A stretch of 64,000 bases of DNA from the NCBI GenBank assembly GCA_949987565.1, contig OX465111.1:19719960-19783959 (forward strand). The letters are read 5' to 3'. Below the pieces are notes generated by a model. The model did not search any database. It was not told where the DNA came from and saw nothing but the letters and a program-made list of their open reading frames with translations. Of the stretch, positions 1-12,000 are shown one piece after another. Made by a program: the position numbers and the translations under genes. Position 1 is the first letter of the stretch; each line of letters opens with the position of its first letter. The DNA is from Luidia sarsii. Its lineage: Eukaryota; Echinodermata; Asteroidea; Paxillosida; Luidiidae.

Positions 1-1848
1 AGACCTAGACTTGACAAGGTCTCTAACGTCGGTCATAATAAAATGTGCTACACTTTTCAACCTCGGCCATTATCTGGGTGCACGATGCAATTAGCTTTCG
101 ATCGGTACCGGTTTGAATGCACTTTCAGCGTTTCTAAGTTATAGTTCCATATTTTGGAATGTTGTTTCCGCGTAATTTGATATTATTCCTTAGTCATTAA
201 TTTTGAAACGGTGGTATGGAAAGAAAGAGGAATATACAGGCTTCAATTTGAGGGTAATTTGTAGTCCGAGTAACTTGGACCTGACAATTCACCCTTTTTT
301 TAAATCAAATTTTAAAATTTTGAGGTTCGGGTGACTGTAGGGTCCAAGTCGAACCGAGTCCAAACCCTGCTGGTGCGTAGTCCGAGTACCGTAACTAGAC
401 CCTTACAATCGCCCTTTTAAAACAATTTGAGGGGTCGGGCGATAGGAGGGTCGAAGAGAAACACGGTAAGTAACTATGTGTTGGACTCCATGACTACCCC
501 CGACCCAAACCCCGAGATTTTACCCCGAAAACACCCGTGAAGCCGTCCCACGTACCCATCTTTGGATTAAGTGAGAATCACACGAACATTTCTCTTTTTC
601 CACAAACGTGAGTAAAACAAATAACCAGTATTGAAATCGGTGATTCTCACGTAATCCAAAGATGGGTGCGTGGGACGGTTTCATGGGTGTTTTCGGGGTA
701 AAATCTGGGGTTTTTGGTCGGGGGTAGTCATGGAGTCGAACACATAGTTACTTACCGAGGTTTCCAGCAGGATTCCTTGGAGCCTACTATCGCCCGACCC
801 CTCAAAATTTAAAAAAGGGCGATTGTAAGGGTCCAAGTTACTTGGGGTAGCTGGTGAGTACAAACCGGTAACACATTTCAACCGAAAAACTACCCGACCG
901 AAACCCCCAGATTTACCGCCGAAAACACCCGTATCACCATCCTACGTGGTCATTTTTGGATTCAGTGAGAATCACAGATTTCAATAATGGTCATTTGTAT
1001 TGCTCACGTTTGGGGAAAAAGGAGAAATTTCCCCTCTTTTGATCGAGAACATTCTCTCCCGTGCGACGAGCACAGTATTACTGTGCACGTTTTATGTAAA
1101 CCGATGATGTCAAGGTGCTCGATCGCGGACCTGTCAAAACATCACTGATTTGCGTGTATACTTGTACAGTATAACCGTTACAATTTGAAATCCAAGATGG
1201 CCGCCTAATTTTGGCTCGTCGCACGGGAGAGAATTTTCTCAATCAAATGAGGGGAAATTTCTCCTTTTTCCCCAAACGTGAGTAATACAATTAAGTGACC
1301 ATAATTGAAATCTGTGATTCTCACTGAAGCAAAAAATGGCCGCGTAGGACGGATCAGTATGCAATTTTCAACTTCCGAAATCTCCAAAAATATCAGGCAA
1401 ATCCTAAATTTTTCTTGAATTCTAGAAACATTTCTTTCTTACATAAAATAAATTATTGAAAATTGTCTCAGTCGTCGGGTGCACTGCGCGTCAATTTTGT
1501 CCAAGGTTTCATAACGCGCGGCTTTGGGGTCAAGTTGAACGATTTTCGTCGCGCTATAACGCCTCTCAAACCGCTCTAAGAGACAAGAATTCTACATTAC
1601 TTTAATATGTTTTCACAAGCCCGGGTTTTTGAAAACCTTTACAAGTATAGTCGAGTGATCTTAAGTTTATATCCGGTAGACAAATATATTTTTGTATACA
1701 CGTTCGGCATTGATTTGTTGGACTGGTCGGAGCTTGTACTTCGGTTGACCGCGAAACGCGAAACATCGTTGGTAACTTGTTATCATAGGGAGCTCTATAA
1801 ACTATGCCTGCACATGCAATAAACATTACATTATTTGTTAGAAAACAA
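1..1848 (-). mobile_element. Left part of outer repeat element (E'), interrupted by the PLE
   Basis: Read on the minus strand, positions 1-260 and about 1375-1848 match 2463-2830, which lies inside another element of the same family (E). Shared landmarks are the stretch around 160-260 (pairs with about 2620-2720) and the segment ending TTAGAAAACAA at 1838-1848. The match resumes at 3978-4045 beyond the PLE, so this is one old element split by a later insertion. It is non-coding. The left end lies outside the window and no superfamily can be assigned. Confidence 0.7.
262..1360. repeat. Cluster of foldback MITEs inserted in E'
   Basis: The segment is absent from the related element at 2463-2830. 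It consists of inverted repeats: about 465-600 pairs with 600-790, and about 960-1070 pairs with 1215-1350. The ends carry the GTCCGAGTAACTTGG motif also found at 47.6-48.1 kb. No coding potential is seen. Confidence 0.65.
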
Positions 1849-2258
1849 ATTGGCTTTCAGGCGCCCCCGTAACCTGCGTGACTTAATTGTCCGAGCAGAG
1901 GTTCCCCCTTTGGACTCTTCCCCTCCAACCAAATTTGGTACATTTAAGTGTACCTCGAAATGCATTGTTTGCAAGACACATGTCAAGGAAATAGACTCTT
2001 TCAATGGTCATTCTTCTGGAACTACCCACACGACCTATGGCTCTATCACGTGCACTACCTCAAACATCATATACCTCATCTCTTGTAGAGTTTGTAATAT
2101 TCAGTATGTTGGCGAGACCAAAAACACCCTCAAAAAACGGATCTATTGCCATAGGTCTACTATCAAAACCGGTAAAATGGACACCCCTGTTGGGTATCAC
2201 TTCAATCTCCCTGATCATTCGATATCAGATATGAGTGTATTGGGCATAGAATCACTTG
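1849..2258 (+). pseudogene. PLE GIY-YIG endonuclease domain, 5' piece
   Basis: The frame encodes the region just before and within the GIY-YIG nuclease: a Cys-rich zinc-binding segment (CTSKCIVCKTH), then NIQYVGETKNTLKKR, whose Y-V-G-E-T is the YIG half of the catalytic motif. It is nearly identical to the minus-strand copy at 31218-31944. In PLEs this domain cleaves target DNA during retrotransposition. The frame is cut after the codons for G-I-E-S-L by a transposon insertion, so no functional product is expected. Confidence 0.85.
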
Positions 2259-3488
2259 AGCCCATTTCACACACGACCGAAAAACTAGGGTCCTTGGTTA
2301 CAGGCGCCAGTTGTCTGTCACCTAGGTCGTTAGCGATCACGAACCGAGCTTACACACAACGCTGTCACCAAAACACCAACGTCCCCCGTTTCGGAACTTT
2401 ACGTGCACTCAGTACGTGTGCAATGATTAGTAGACTTCTGCCAGCGCAGCCCTTACAGTTGAGTTGTTTTCTAACAAATAACTAATATTTATTACAGTTA
2501 TACTAGCGATGTTTTAAGTTTCGCGGTCAACCAAAGTGTATTTTCTAGAATTCTAGAAAATTTGAGAAGGAATTTTTCATTCATTTCTTGAGATATCGGA
2601 AGTTAAACGTTGCAAAATTTTACCCTCAAATTGAAGCCTGTGTTCCCCTTCTTTCTATTCATACCACTATTCATACCACAATAGTAACGAAGGGAATAAT
2701 ATTAAACTACGCGGAAACAACATTCGGAGACAAACGATGAGTAGCGTACACTATTTGTTTTTTGTTATGACCGATTTCCCTTCGCGACGTTAGCGAGGTT
2801 GGCAAGTCTGGGTGTGGTTTCCGCCTTTAGGTAAAGCCATAGTGACACTACAGGAGCAGTAGGGCCGAAACCAGCCTACGCGCGGCACATGTGACATGAC
2901 ACAACACGTCTTTGCACAAACTGTATACTGCACAGTGCACGTGCACAGCGACCGCATGGCTGCATACGAGTTACGACTACGATCACGCTGCGCTATATAG
3001 GCTCAAGCCTGATCGGAACTCGGTTACGCTACAAAAAAAGTACAATTTATTTTACTACCGAAACCATGATATAGATTGGGATAATAATGGGGTGAACACA
3101 GTGCTGGTCAGATGCATTGTTTTTCACAAGGAGTGGTTGACGGAGATTACCCGTGGTGGTCGGCCCCGTCCGCCCGCCGACCATGTACCAGCGCAGCTAT
3201 AACACTGGTTCCAAACATAAACACGCGCAGTGCGCATGCCCAGTGTCCCTGCCAAAACCAGGGTCCGTGGTTACGAACACTGTTCACGTTTCACACACAC
3301 GATCACGGCGATTTTGACAAGGGTGCGAAATTTTGTAGGAGGTCTGGACCTCGGAGATCAAAAACCAAGGTCCCTGGCGATTTGTTTCGCAAGGGTCACT
3401 TGCACACACCACAGATTTGCGATTTCATGACATGGTTGCGATTTCATCGCCAGGGACCTCGGCGATTTCGTCTAGTGTGCAACGGGCT
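2259..3488 (+). mobile_element. 1,230-bp non-coding TIR element (E) inserted in the PLE
   Basis: The uninterrupted sequence at 31.3 kb reads CACTTGGTCACCG on the PLE strand. Here CACTTG is followed by AGCCC and GGGCT is followed by TTGGTCACCG. That gives a 3-bp target duplication TTG (2256-2258 and 3489-3491) and terminal inverted repeats of about 14 bp with consensus AGCCCRTTKCACAC. A 3-bp duplication is compatible with the PIF/Harbinger group, but no transposase is encoded. Internal sequence 2463-2830 is shared with E'. Confidence 0.8.
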
Positions 3489-3595
3489 TTGGTCACCGTA
3501 GTAATGCTGTCCGTCTAAGCCGTGAGAAAATGTGGATGAAGCGTCTTCGGACTATTCAACCACATGGTCTCAACATCCAGGAGGGTAATGACTAA
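3489..3595 (+). pseudogene. PLE GIY-YIG domain, 3' piece and stop
   Basis: It continues the PLE frame after the transposon insertion (H-R-S-N-A-V-R-L-S to the terminal E-G-N-D) and stops at 3593-3595. The sequence agrees with the C-terminus of copy 2. Confidence 0.8.
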
Positions 3596-3977
3596 CACCA
3601 TGCAGCTTTCTGATAATCCTTCTTTTGTGTTCAGTCCTTCACACTTCTCTCTTTGATCTTTCCCCCTCTTGTCACTAATCCCTACCCTACTCCTTGCCCT
3701 TCTCTTTGATCTTTCCCCCTCCTCTCACTAATCCCTACCCCACCGCTTGCCCTTCCCTTTGATCTCTCCCTACCAGCTTCACTCTTTGTCCTTTGTTTCT
3801 CATCCGTGTCCTATTCACCCCCCCCTTCCTCCGTGTACATGTATCTGTTTTGTCCTTGTCACTCTGCCTTTGAGAAAGGTCCTGCTAGGATCGAAACGTC
3901 AGGCCCACTATATTTTAAGATTTACATTTTGGTAATTTTAGTCAGTAAGCAGTTTGCAACATTTTTGTATATCACCT
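3596..3977 (+). repeat. PLE 3' untranslated region and tail
   Basis: It is a pyrimidine-rich tract with repeated TTTGATCTTTCCCCCTC, followed by the conserved tail TGAGAAAGGTCCTGCTAGGA / TCGAAACGTCAGGCCCACTA and a last block ending CATTTTTGTATATCACC. The same order occurs in reverse at 30.9-31.2 kb and 59.7-60.03 kb. The tail alone recurs more than ten times in the window. Confidence 0.8.
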
Positions 3978-4045
3978 TTAGAAAACAAGTGTGTAAAGAC
4001 TGGTGGAAGTCTACTAATCATTCCGGACGTACTGAGTGCACACAC
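3978..4045 (-). mobile_element. Right part of outer element E'
   Basis: After the second copy of TTAGAAAACAA, the segment AAGTCTACTAATCATT and the following ACGTACTGAGTGCAC match the reverse complement of 2400-2463. It is the continuation of the element that ends at 1848. Similarity fades after about 4045. Confidence 0.65.
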
Positions 4046-4360
4046 ACTTGACGGTGGTCTCGCAGCGTGCACAAATCACGAGGACGAGTACAATCCCATA
4101 AGGCGTTTTTTTATGACGATTTGGTCGACAATATTGCCTTAATTATTTGCATTTTTAACTCATGTGAAAAAAAGAAAAACAAAGGTGATTAACCATTCAT
4201 GGTTTTGCAAAAATCAAAACCGAAAACCGGTAAAACTGAAAAACCTTGAAAAATCGAAAAAACCTTTAAAAACCGAAAAACCGCCCAAACTACAGTCCGC
4301 CCCCCACGAAATTTTGCAGCCCCCCCATCGCCCCCCCATGAAAAAAATCCTGGCTACGCC

Positions 4361-4535
4361 GCTGCTGTTCTTACGGCAGTCGTCCGTGTGGTTCCCTGAC
4401 TTGATTGTATTTCATCAGCATTGCAGGCTGGTTGAACCAGTCTATTAGCTGATAGTCTGGTTCCAAGAGCTAAACATCCTGACAAATACTGTGAAGTCAG
4501 GGAACCACACGGACGACTGCCGTAACAACAGCCAC
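4361..4535. repeat. Foldback MITE, copy 1
   Basis: Arms TTACGGCAGTCGTCCGTGTGG and its complement lie at about 4371-4395 and 4500-4525, around a core of about 110 bp. A near-identical copy lies at 5021-5195. There is no ORF. Confidence 0.75.
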
Positions 4536-5020
4536 TGCGAAGTTCATTCCCACGGGCTGCCTTGCCTGTACTCAAACTGGGGTGTGCATACATCAATTGG
4601 GCCCTGCATCTCAAGATCAATTTCAAACAATTTCGAGTCTTTAACAAAGCTTTATACTCGATGAACAGCCCTTGGTGTCGTGTATGTTTTCTACTTATTT
4701 TACTGAATCTTGCTGAATGGTTCGAATGCAAGTGGACCTCGAGATCGTGGTGTTTAAGAAACCCCAGGGCCTAGAGGGTTTAATTTGACCCAGGATTTTC
4801 CGTTCATTCAAAATAAAAAATAGTTATTGTGCGGTGAAATGTCGGGGATATTTAGGCCGATGCTGTGCAACTTCAAATGCTACGTACGCAACATTTTGTT
4901 GCGTAACTTGCGCAACATTAAGCTGCCTTTGCTAAAAAAAAAAAAAAAATAGAAACAAAAATAATGGTCTTTTTGGCGCAAGACTTACGCAAGATTTGTA
5001 AGTTGCGTAACTTGAACGCA

Positions 5021-5195
5021 GTGGCTGTTGTTACGGCAGTCGTCCGTGTGGCTCCCTGACTTGATTGTATTTCGTCAGCATTGCAGGCTGGTTGAACCAG
5101 TCTATTAGCTGATAGTCTGGTTCCAAGAGCTAAACATCCTGACAAATACTGTGAAGTCGGGGAACCACACGGACGACTGCCGTAACAACAGCCAC
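5021..5195. repeat. Foldback MITE, copy 2
   Basis: It has the same inverted arms and core as 4361-4535. The arms extend outward as GTGGCTGTTGTTACGGCAG and complement. The flanks (AAGTTGCG on both sides, inverted) suggest the full element is longer, perhaps 4900-5225. Confidence 0.7.
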
Positions 5196-5982
5196 AGCGT
5201 AACTCGAATGCGCAACTTTCCTTGCAATCGCCTGCTGAACTTGTCAGAGAGAGTCTCGGTTAGTAAATGACCGGACCGATCCTTTCGCAATGGGCGACTT
5301 CGTTGCCACGGAGTGCGCGTCACTGATTGGCTCGAAGTGCGAGCAACGTGGCTCAATTTACCAAAACAATTGAAATGATCAATTATCAATACTTATTCTT
5401 CAGAAACACTTTGATCTTTGCTCTGTTTAGTTTTATTGAATTACCTTTACTTTGTTCTTATTCTTTGTACATAGTGTACTGGGTCTCACTCTAAAAGCTA
5501 TTGCCCTGTTTTAGTCCGTTTGTAGTTAGTAGTAGTAGTTGTTGTTGTTGTTTTCTTTACCAAAGGAAAGGTACAAAAGCTCTGCGTCACCTTTTTCCTT
5601 CCTTTATACATAAGCCCTGATTAATTGAATACCCAGGATGTCAATGTGGAAATAAATGTTCAATTTGAAATTGAAACGTGATGGTTTCTGGCCGCGGTTA
5701 CCATAACTGCAGAGTTCACTACACTGGTACCCGGCAGCTTCCGCGATACCATATCATGAGCGACTCTAGGCCTATGTCTTGTTGACACCGTCATGATTTC
5801 AGACAACGCCTTCAATATTTTTTTTACAAAGCCACTATAATTGGGTTGAAATAATCAAGAATGTTGTCTGCAACAAGTTAATCGCTCGCTAACACAAAAA
5901 CAATAAGATTAAAACATATGTTGGCAAGTGTTTTTACGTATCTGCCCTCTAGAGAGATTTAAAAAAAAAAAAGGACAAAAAC
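5196..5982. other. Probable intronic or flanking sequence downstream of ADAMTS exon 7
   Basis: No exon, RNA gene or recognisable transposon was found here. It has short GTA/GTT runs near 5525-5550 and is otherwise AT-rich. If the ADAMTS gene continues to lower coordinates this is intron; the next expected exon was not recognised. Confidence 0.4.
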
Positions 5983-6075
5983 CTTTAAGGTCCCGCAGCT
6001 GGTGCCCTGCATAGGTGGTCTCTCGTACGATTTGCAGCCAGATCCGTGCATACACTTCAGTTCACTGCACCTACC
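5983..6075 (-). CDS. ADAMTS exon 7 (Cys-rich)
   Basis: 93 bp, 31 codons, phase 0. It encodes CSELKCMHGSGCKSY and PPMQGTSCG, matching the ADAMTS C-x-x-L-x-C...C...P-x-x-G-T-x-C pattern. The donor AAG/GTTTTT is weak, so the exact 3' end is less sure. The next exon (expected W-C-x-x-G-x-C) was not found toward position 1. Confidence 0.8.
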
Positions 6076-9000
6076 CTGCAAGAGTTTACACGAAAAGAAA
6101 ATGGCGCCTATATCAAATGTAATCCGTAAGTGCAGACGTGTAGCCTAACTGATGTATTTGACCTTCTGGTCTGGCACCTGGACACTAACCAGGGAAGAGG
6201 TGCAATTAGCTTTCGTAGTAACCACTTCATCAGATGCAATGAATGGGGATAATCTAAATACACGCTTTAATATGAAGATGGGACCAGTTATTAACAGAAA
6301 CAAGGCACCATGTAGGATGTAGCTGGTGCATCAAATCTGGCCAAAAAAAAACCACTGTCCCTGTTAGATCGTTGCTCAATGCAGTCTAGGTGTTGAATGA
6401 TTCTTTGATCAGTAGTCTTCCTCTCTAATCTGTCTCCGTATGCTCCCTACTGAACGACATCCACTCTAAGATTGTGCACTGATGAATGGCCAAGAAGGTT
6501 ATAGTGTTAAGCCATTGGCTTTTGTATGTTGTGGCCTCAAACTTGTGGTTGTTCATAATTATGTTCATACAGTCTGGCAGACCGACCCACTGTACATTAC
6601 TGAAGGGCCAGCGTTGGCGATTGATCGCATCACTATTTCCATGGAAGGTGTTCCTCTGCTCTTTCCGACTCCGTCCCCCAGTCAGGACATTTAAGCGATC
6701 GACTAGACTATTTTCCAAGGTGCAGAACAAAGAGGTTTCCGAACAGCTTCTTCCCTCGTTCTGCCTCTCACTGGAATTCCCTTCCTGGTTCATGTTTTCC
6801 CCCTGTCTACGATCTTGCTCCTTTTTTAAGAGGAATGTTAATTCCTATCTCCAGCCTTCCCGAGTCCCTCTCTTTCTCCTCTCCTTGGCCCTTAACCTTG
6901 AGTGGCTTTATAGCCTTGTTTTGGACGAATTTGCATTTTAAAAAGCATACATGTCATTAGTTGAGTTGTAGTTGAATGAGCCTTTGATGGCGATTGGCGA
7001 AAGTTGAATTTAAGGGGCCAATGATCTGGGAGGTGGGGTTTATGTGATGAACAGAGTTGACGCACGTGCTCATTCCAGAGTTGGTTGGTTACATGGGGCA
7101 GAGGCGGTGGACTTATTGAGGTTCTATTCTCCATAAGGTTGTACAGTAGTCTGCTGTTCGTCTAGATATTATGTCTGTAGTAGACTAGTTGTTAGTAACC
7201 ATCCCTGTACATTCTTACCGAGCCGTTCCAATCCCTGCACACGCTACTCTCCGGCCCGAACCGCATGCGGCACTGGTAGTCGGCGTCGTACTGGTGTCCC
7301 GGCATGGCCTCCGTATCCAAGGCCACGCCCTTCTTGGCGTCGACCCGGGCGAGGCCTCTCAGAGGCGGGCAGGCGGTCGGAGATGAACTGAGCGGTCGGG
7401 TGAAAGGAAGCAAAGATAAACGGCTGCGAGTCTGGTGTCGGACTCCACGCCTATTATGGCTACGTGTTGTCGAGCCGTTGGCTATCGAGCCTGTCTGTAT
7501 GCAGCCTATATCCTAAGTCTGTGAGAGTCACGGAAATGAAGGCTTATAAGGTTCACCTTTAATGTTAATTCTTTAACCAGTTATAGTGTAGTCATCATTG
7601 TCGTCATCTGTTTCAGTTTGTCGGATGGTGTTCACGACAAGACTCCCCCGATTCAATCTGTCGTGACAAATCCCCTTCTGGTGTGAGGTGGGTTTTTTTT
7701 AACGGGGTAGCATTCGGAACGAATAACGTATTGCCCGACATGTATTTACTCAAAAAACTGACAAGGAAGTTTTGAACAATTTTGAAGAATGGTAAAGAAA
7801 ATTTGACCTGACCGTACCGGGACTCGATCCCGAGACCTTTGGCTTAACGTTCAAGCGCTTTTACCACCTGAACTATCTAGCCCTACTTTTGCCGTTTTTC
7901 AAGAAAAAAAAAAGTGTGGGTCTACTGATTCGTCATTTACTTGATGAAGTTTAGTAGGGACTGTCCGCTGCATGGAGACCAGACGAAGGTATTGGGTCCA
8001 CGCGTCGCGAACCCACTCATGACGTACACTCGGTCGGGACAAGGGTTGCGGTCTGCGTCATGACGCATACCAAGTCTGCAGTATTCAGAATGAAAAACAA
8101 AAAGGTTGCAAACTGCTTACTGACTAAAATTACAAAACTGCGAATCTCAAAATTGAGTTGGCTTTTTGTGCTTAACCAGTTCTGTGACATTGCTCCCCCC
8201 AGTCTGGTACAGTATAATGGCTGTATCAGAGTTCAACGGCTACGGCTGTATATCATACACATGTCTATGGTGGCTGCTCTTTGGTGGCTGCGACCGATTC
8301 CAATAGGTTCGTGCGTCATTTCAAGCCGTAGTCATTGAGCTTAGATATGGCCTTGGACACCAAGCACTTCACATTGGTGATGGTTTGTCACATATAATGT
8401 GCTGTGGTAATTGTTATTTCTCAAAGGTTAGAGGGCCTTACGTTTCGATCCTAGCAGGACCTTTCTCAAAGGCAGACATTGGGTCCACATTGGACCCCAA
8501 ATAAAAAAATAATAATAATAATTACCCACAATGCAAGGGCCCGTCGTTCCGATTCTAGCAGGACCTCTCTCAGAGACATAATCATTCTGATTGAGAAATT
8601 GCCTTCGAAACGTCAGGCCATCCAGTCTGGAGTTTGTTTTTTATAGAGGGCAGTATGGTTTTGGGCAAAGGGGGGGATGTCATCACCATTGCTGAGTTAG
8701 AAAATCGTCAAAAGACAGTAGTACAGTACGAACGAACGCCTGTCCGTGCACGGTTGCACCATGGAGGTTGGGTCCCCTGTACCACCGTGGTTATACCATG
8801 GAGGTTGGGTCCCCTGTACCACCGTGGTTATACCATTGAGGTTGGGTCCCATGTACCACCGTGGTTATACCATTGAGGTTGGGTCCCATGTACCACCGTG
8901 GTTATACCATGGAGGTTGGGTTCCCTGTACCACTGTGGTTATACCATGGAGGTTGGGTCCCCTGTACCACCGTGGTTATACCATGGAGGTCGGGTCCCCT

Positions 9001-12000
9001 GTACCACCGTGGTTATACCATGGAGGTTGGTTCCCTGTACCACTGTGGTTATACCATGGAGGTTGGGTCCCCTGTACCACCGTGGTTATACCATGGAGGT
9101 TGGGTCCCCTGTACCGCCGTGGTTATACCATGGAGGTTGGTTCCCTGTACCACCGTGGTTATACCATGGAGGTTGGGTCCCCTGTACCACCGTGGTTATA
9201 CCATAGGTAAAGATGGTTCTACTCACAGGTGACCGAGTTCGTGGGCCACTGTGTGCGCCAAAGCCATGGGCGTCTCGTCCTCGGCAACGGCACAGCGGGT
9301 GGTACGGTCGCAGACTCCACGGTTGTAGGCAAGACCGGTGGCCAGACGATTCCCTCTAATTTGGATGTCCATCCTAAAACACACAAATGAAAAAAAAACC
9401 GATTACCTAAGACCTGTACGTAACGAAATGTTGACTCGAATCTGATAGGTGCACTGTATCTCCTAAGTTTGAGCGAAGCCCGTCGGAAAGAAGAACACAG
9501 ACAGGGTTGGAGAAAGGCGGTTGACTCACAAAAGAGAACTGTGCATGGTGTCACCGCAAACCATATCCTGCTACAGCTCTCACCATGAAAACCTTCAAAT
9601 CTCATCGAGTCAACTAGTCGATCTTTACCGCCGGGTGGGGGCGCCAGTCAAAATCATTCAACCATTAACCACCGTGCATCTCCAGGGATCAATGTGCAGG
9701 ATTAAGATGTTGCAATCCGCTTACCGACTCAAGTGGGCGAAATGCAAATCTCAAGGATTACGAGTGCCCGAAGTTTCAATTCCAGCAGGACTCTTTCTTC
9801 GTTGCGCAATGACCGTACGGAAGAAAAACCCAGATAAGAATAGGGGGAGCGTTAGGGACACTGATGACAAAAGGGAGGCATAAAAGCGTCACGACCTATG
9901 ACACTTAAGCACCGTGGCTAAGCTAGAAGTGCGCATGCGCGAAGCCAGGTTTTGCTGAGGCCTCCCTGATTCATTCATTCATTCATTCATTTCTCAGGTA
10001 GTTACAGGCACAAGCACGAAACAACCCTGACGCTTATCCTAATCCAAACCCTAACAACCCTAATCCTGAACCTAATCCTTATCCTAACGCTATCAGTAAC
10101 CCCAACCCTAACCCGAACTCTTACTCTAACCGAAACCATAACCCTAACCGTAGCGCCCCAAGCCTAACCTACGCTGATTTACAAAACATGTCCTTGTATA
10201 GTCCCCACACAATTTACGGGGTACCAGCATGGCTCAACGGCGGTGGTTAAGCGTCATATGTCGGTCCTGTTATATATCTCCAAAAGGACAAAGAGGATTG
10301 CTGGTAGCTAGGGTGGGATCAAAGGAGAGGGCGGGGGTAGGGCGTAGGGATAAGTTCAATAGGAAATTTAGGGTTCTAGTGGTTCGCCAACGGTCTACCA
10401 GACCGAGGGACAAGTGAAGTGAATGAATGGAACTCCTATGGAAGGATTGAAGTGGGGACATAGCTTTACTCCTTCATGCTAGTTGCAATTCTGGACTAAC
10501 GCATGTAATTCTCACTCGTAAACGAAAAATAAGGAGACAAATCTCACCAAGGCTTCCCATACTTTGAAAACAATCCACCGTGCCGGGAAAAGCAACCTAT
10601 AGTCTATGTTAGGTGGTTTCACCTACCGAGTGACGAGAATTGCCGCGTCGTACGTCAGCGACGAACTCTCGCCGAGTCTCGCAAAGTGCGAGACTTGCCA
10701 CAGGCAGAAATTCCTCAGCAGCGTCATGGCGTTGGTGTGGTTGAGCCCAAGGTCGTCCTGTATGCGCACGGCGACGTCCGCAGCGGAGGGAAAACGAGGG
10801 AAGTGACTCGTGAAAACAAAACTAAAAAAACCACAGACTGACGATCTGGCGCTGGTCCGTTACTACAGCATTATGATATGAAGCGAACCGGGGGGGACCA
10901 GCGATTCCCATCTCTGTGCGTGCGGTGAAATCCAGACTCATGGTCATGTCATCAATGACTGTAATGTGACAGGTCCACCCTGTCCACTCACTGAACTTGA
11001 TCATCCTGATCCGCTGACTTACCTCACCAACTGCCATGCAGTGAAATCCAGACTCATGGTCATGTCATCAGTGACTGTAATGTGACAGGTCCACCCTGTC
11101 CACTCACTGAACTTGATCATCCTGATCTGCTGACTTACCTCACCAACTGCCATGCAGTGAAATCCAGACTCATGGTCATGTCATCAGTGACTGTAATGTG
11201 ACAGGTCCACCCTGTCCACTCACTGAACTTGATCATCCTGATCTGCGGACTTACCTCATCAACTGCCATGCAGTGAAATCCAGACTCATGGTCATGTCAT
11301 CAATGACTGTAATGTGACAGGTCCACCCTGTCCACTCACTGAACTTGATCATCCTGATCTGCTGACTTACCTCACCAACTGCCATGCAGTGAAATCCAGA
11401 CTCATGGTCATGTCATCAATGACTGTAATGTGACAGGTCCACCCTGTCCACTCACTGAACTTGATCATCCTGATCTGCTGACTTACCTCACCAACTGCCA
11501 TGCAGTGAAATCCAGACTCATGGTCATGTCATCAATTACTGTAATGTGACAGGTCTACCCTGTCCACTCACTGAACTTGATCATCCTTCTGCTGACTTAC
11601 CTCACCAACTGCCATGCAGTGAAATCCAGACTCATGGTCATGTCATCAATGACTGTAATGTGACAGGTCTACCCTGTCCACTCACTGAACTTGATCATCC
11701 TGATCTGCTGACTTACCTCACCAACTGTCATGCAGTGAAATCCAGACTCATGGTCATGTCATCAGTGACTGTAATGTGACAGGTTCACCCTGTCCACTCA
11801 CTGAACTTGATCATCCTGATCTGCGGACTTACCTCACCAACTGCCATGCAGTGAAATCCAGACTCATGATCATGTCATCAATGACTGTAATGTGACAGGT
11901 CCACCCTGTCCACTCACTGAACTTGTCCATCCTGATCTGCGGACTTACCTCAACAACTGCCATGCAGTGAAATCCAGACTCATGGTCATGTCATCAATGA

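Larger units (their letters stand above)
1849..3977 (+). mobile_element. Penelope-like element copy 1, 5'-truncated
   Basis: It carries the C-terminal GIY-YIG part of a PLE polyprotein (1849-2258, resuming 3489-3595) and a 3' UTR ending near 3977 with the tail shared by many copies in the window. It is flanked by the direct repeat TTAGAAAACAA at 1838-1848 and 3978-3988, an 11-bp target-site duplication. The reverse transcriptase part is missing by 5' truncation, as is usual for this class. The ORF is interrupted by another element at 2259-3488. Confidence 0.85.

Noticed and set aside
8634..9232. Three long overlapping ORFs with repeated Y-H-G-G-W-V-P-C
   Set aside because: All frames of a 37-bp minisatellite stay open because the unit lacks stops; no start context or domain.
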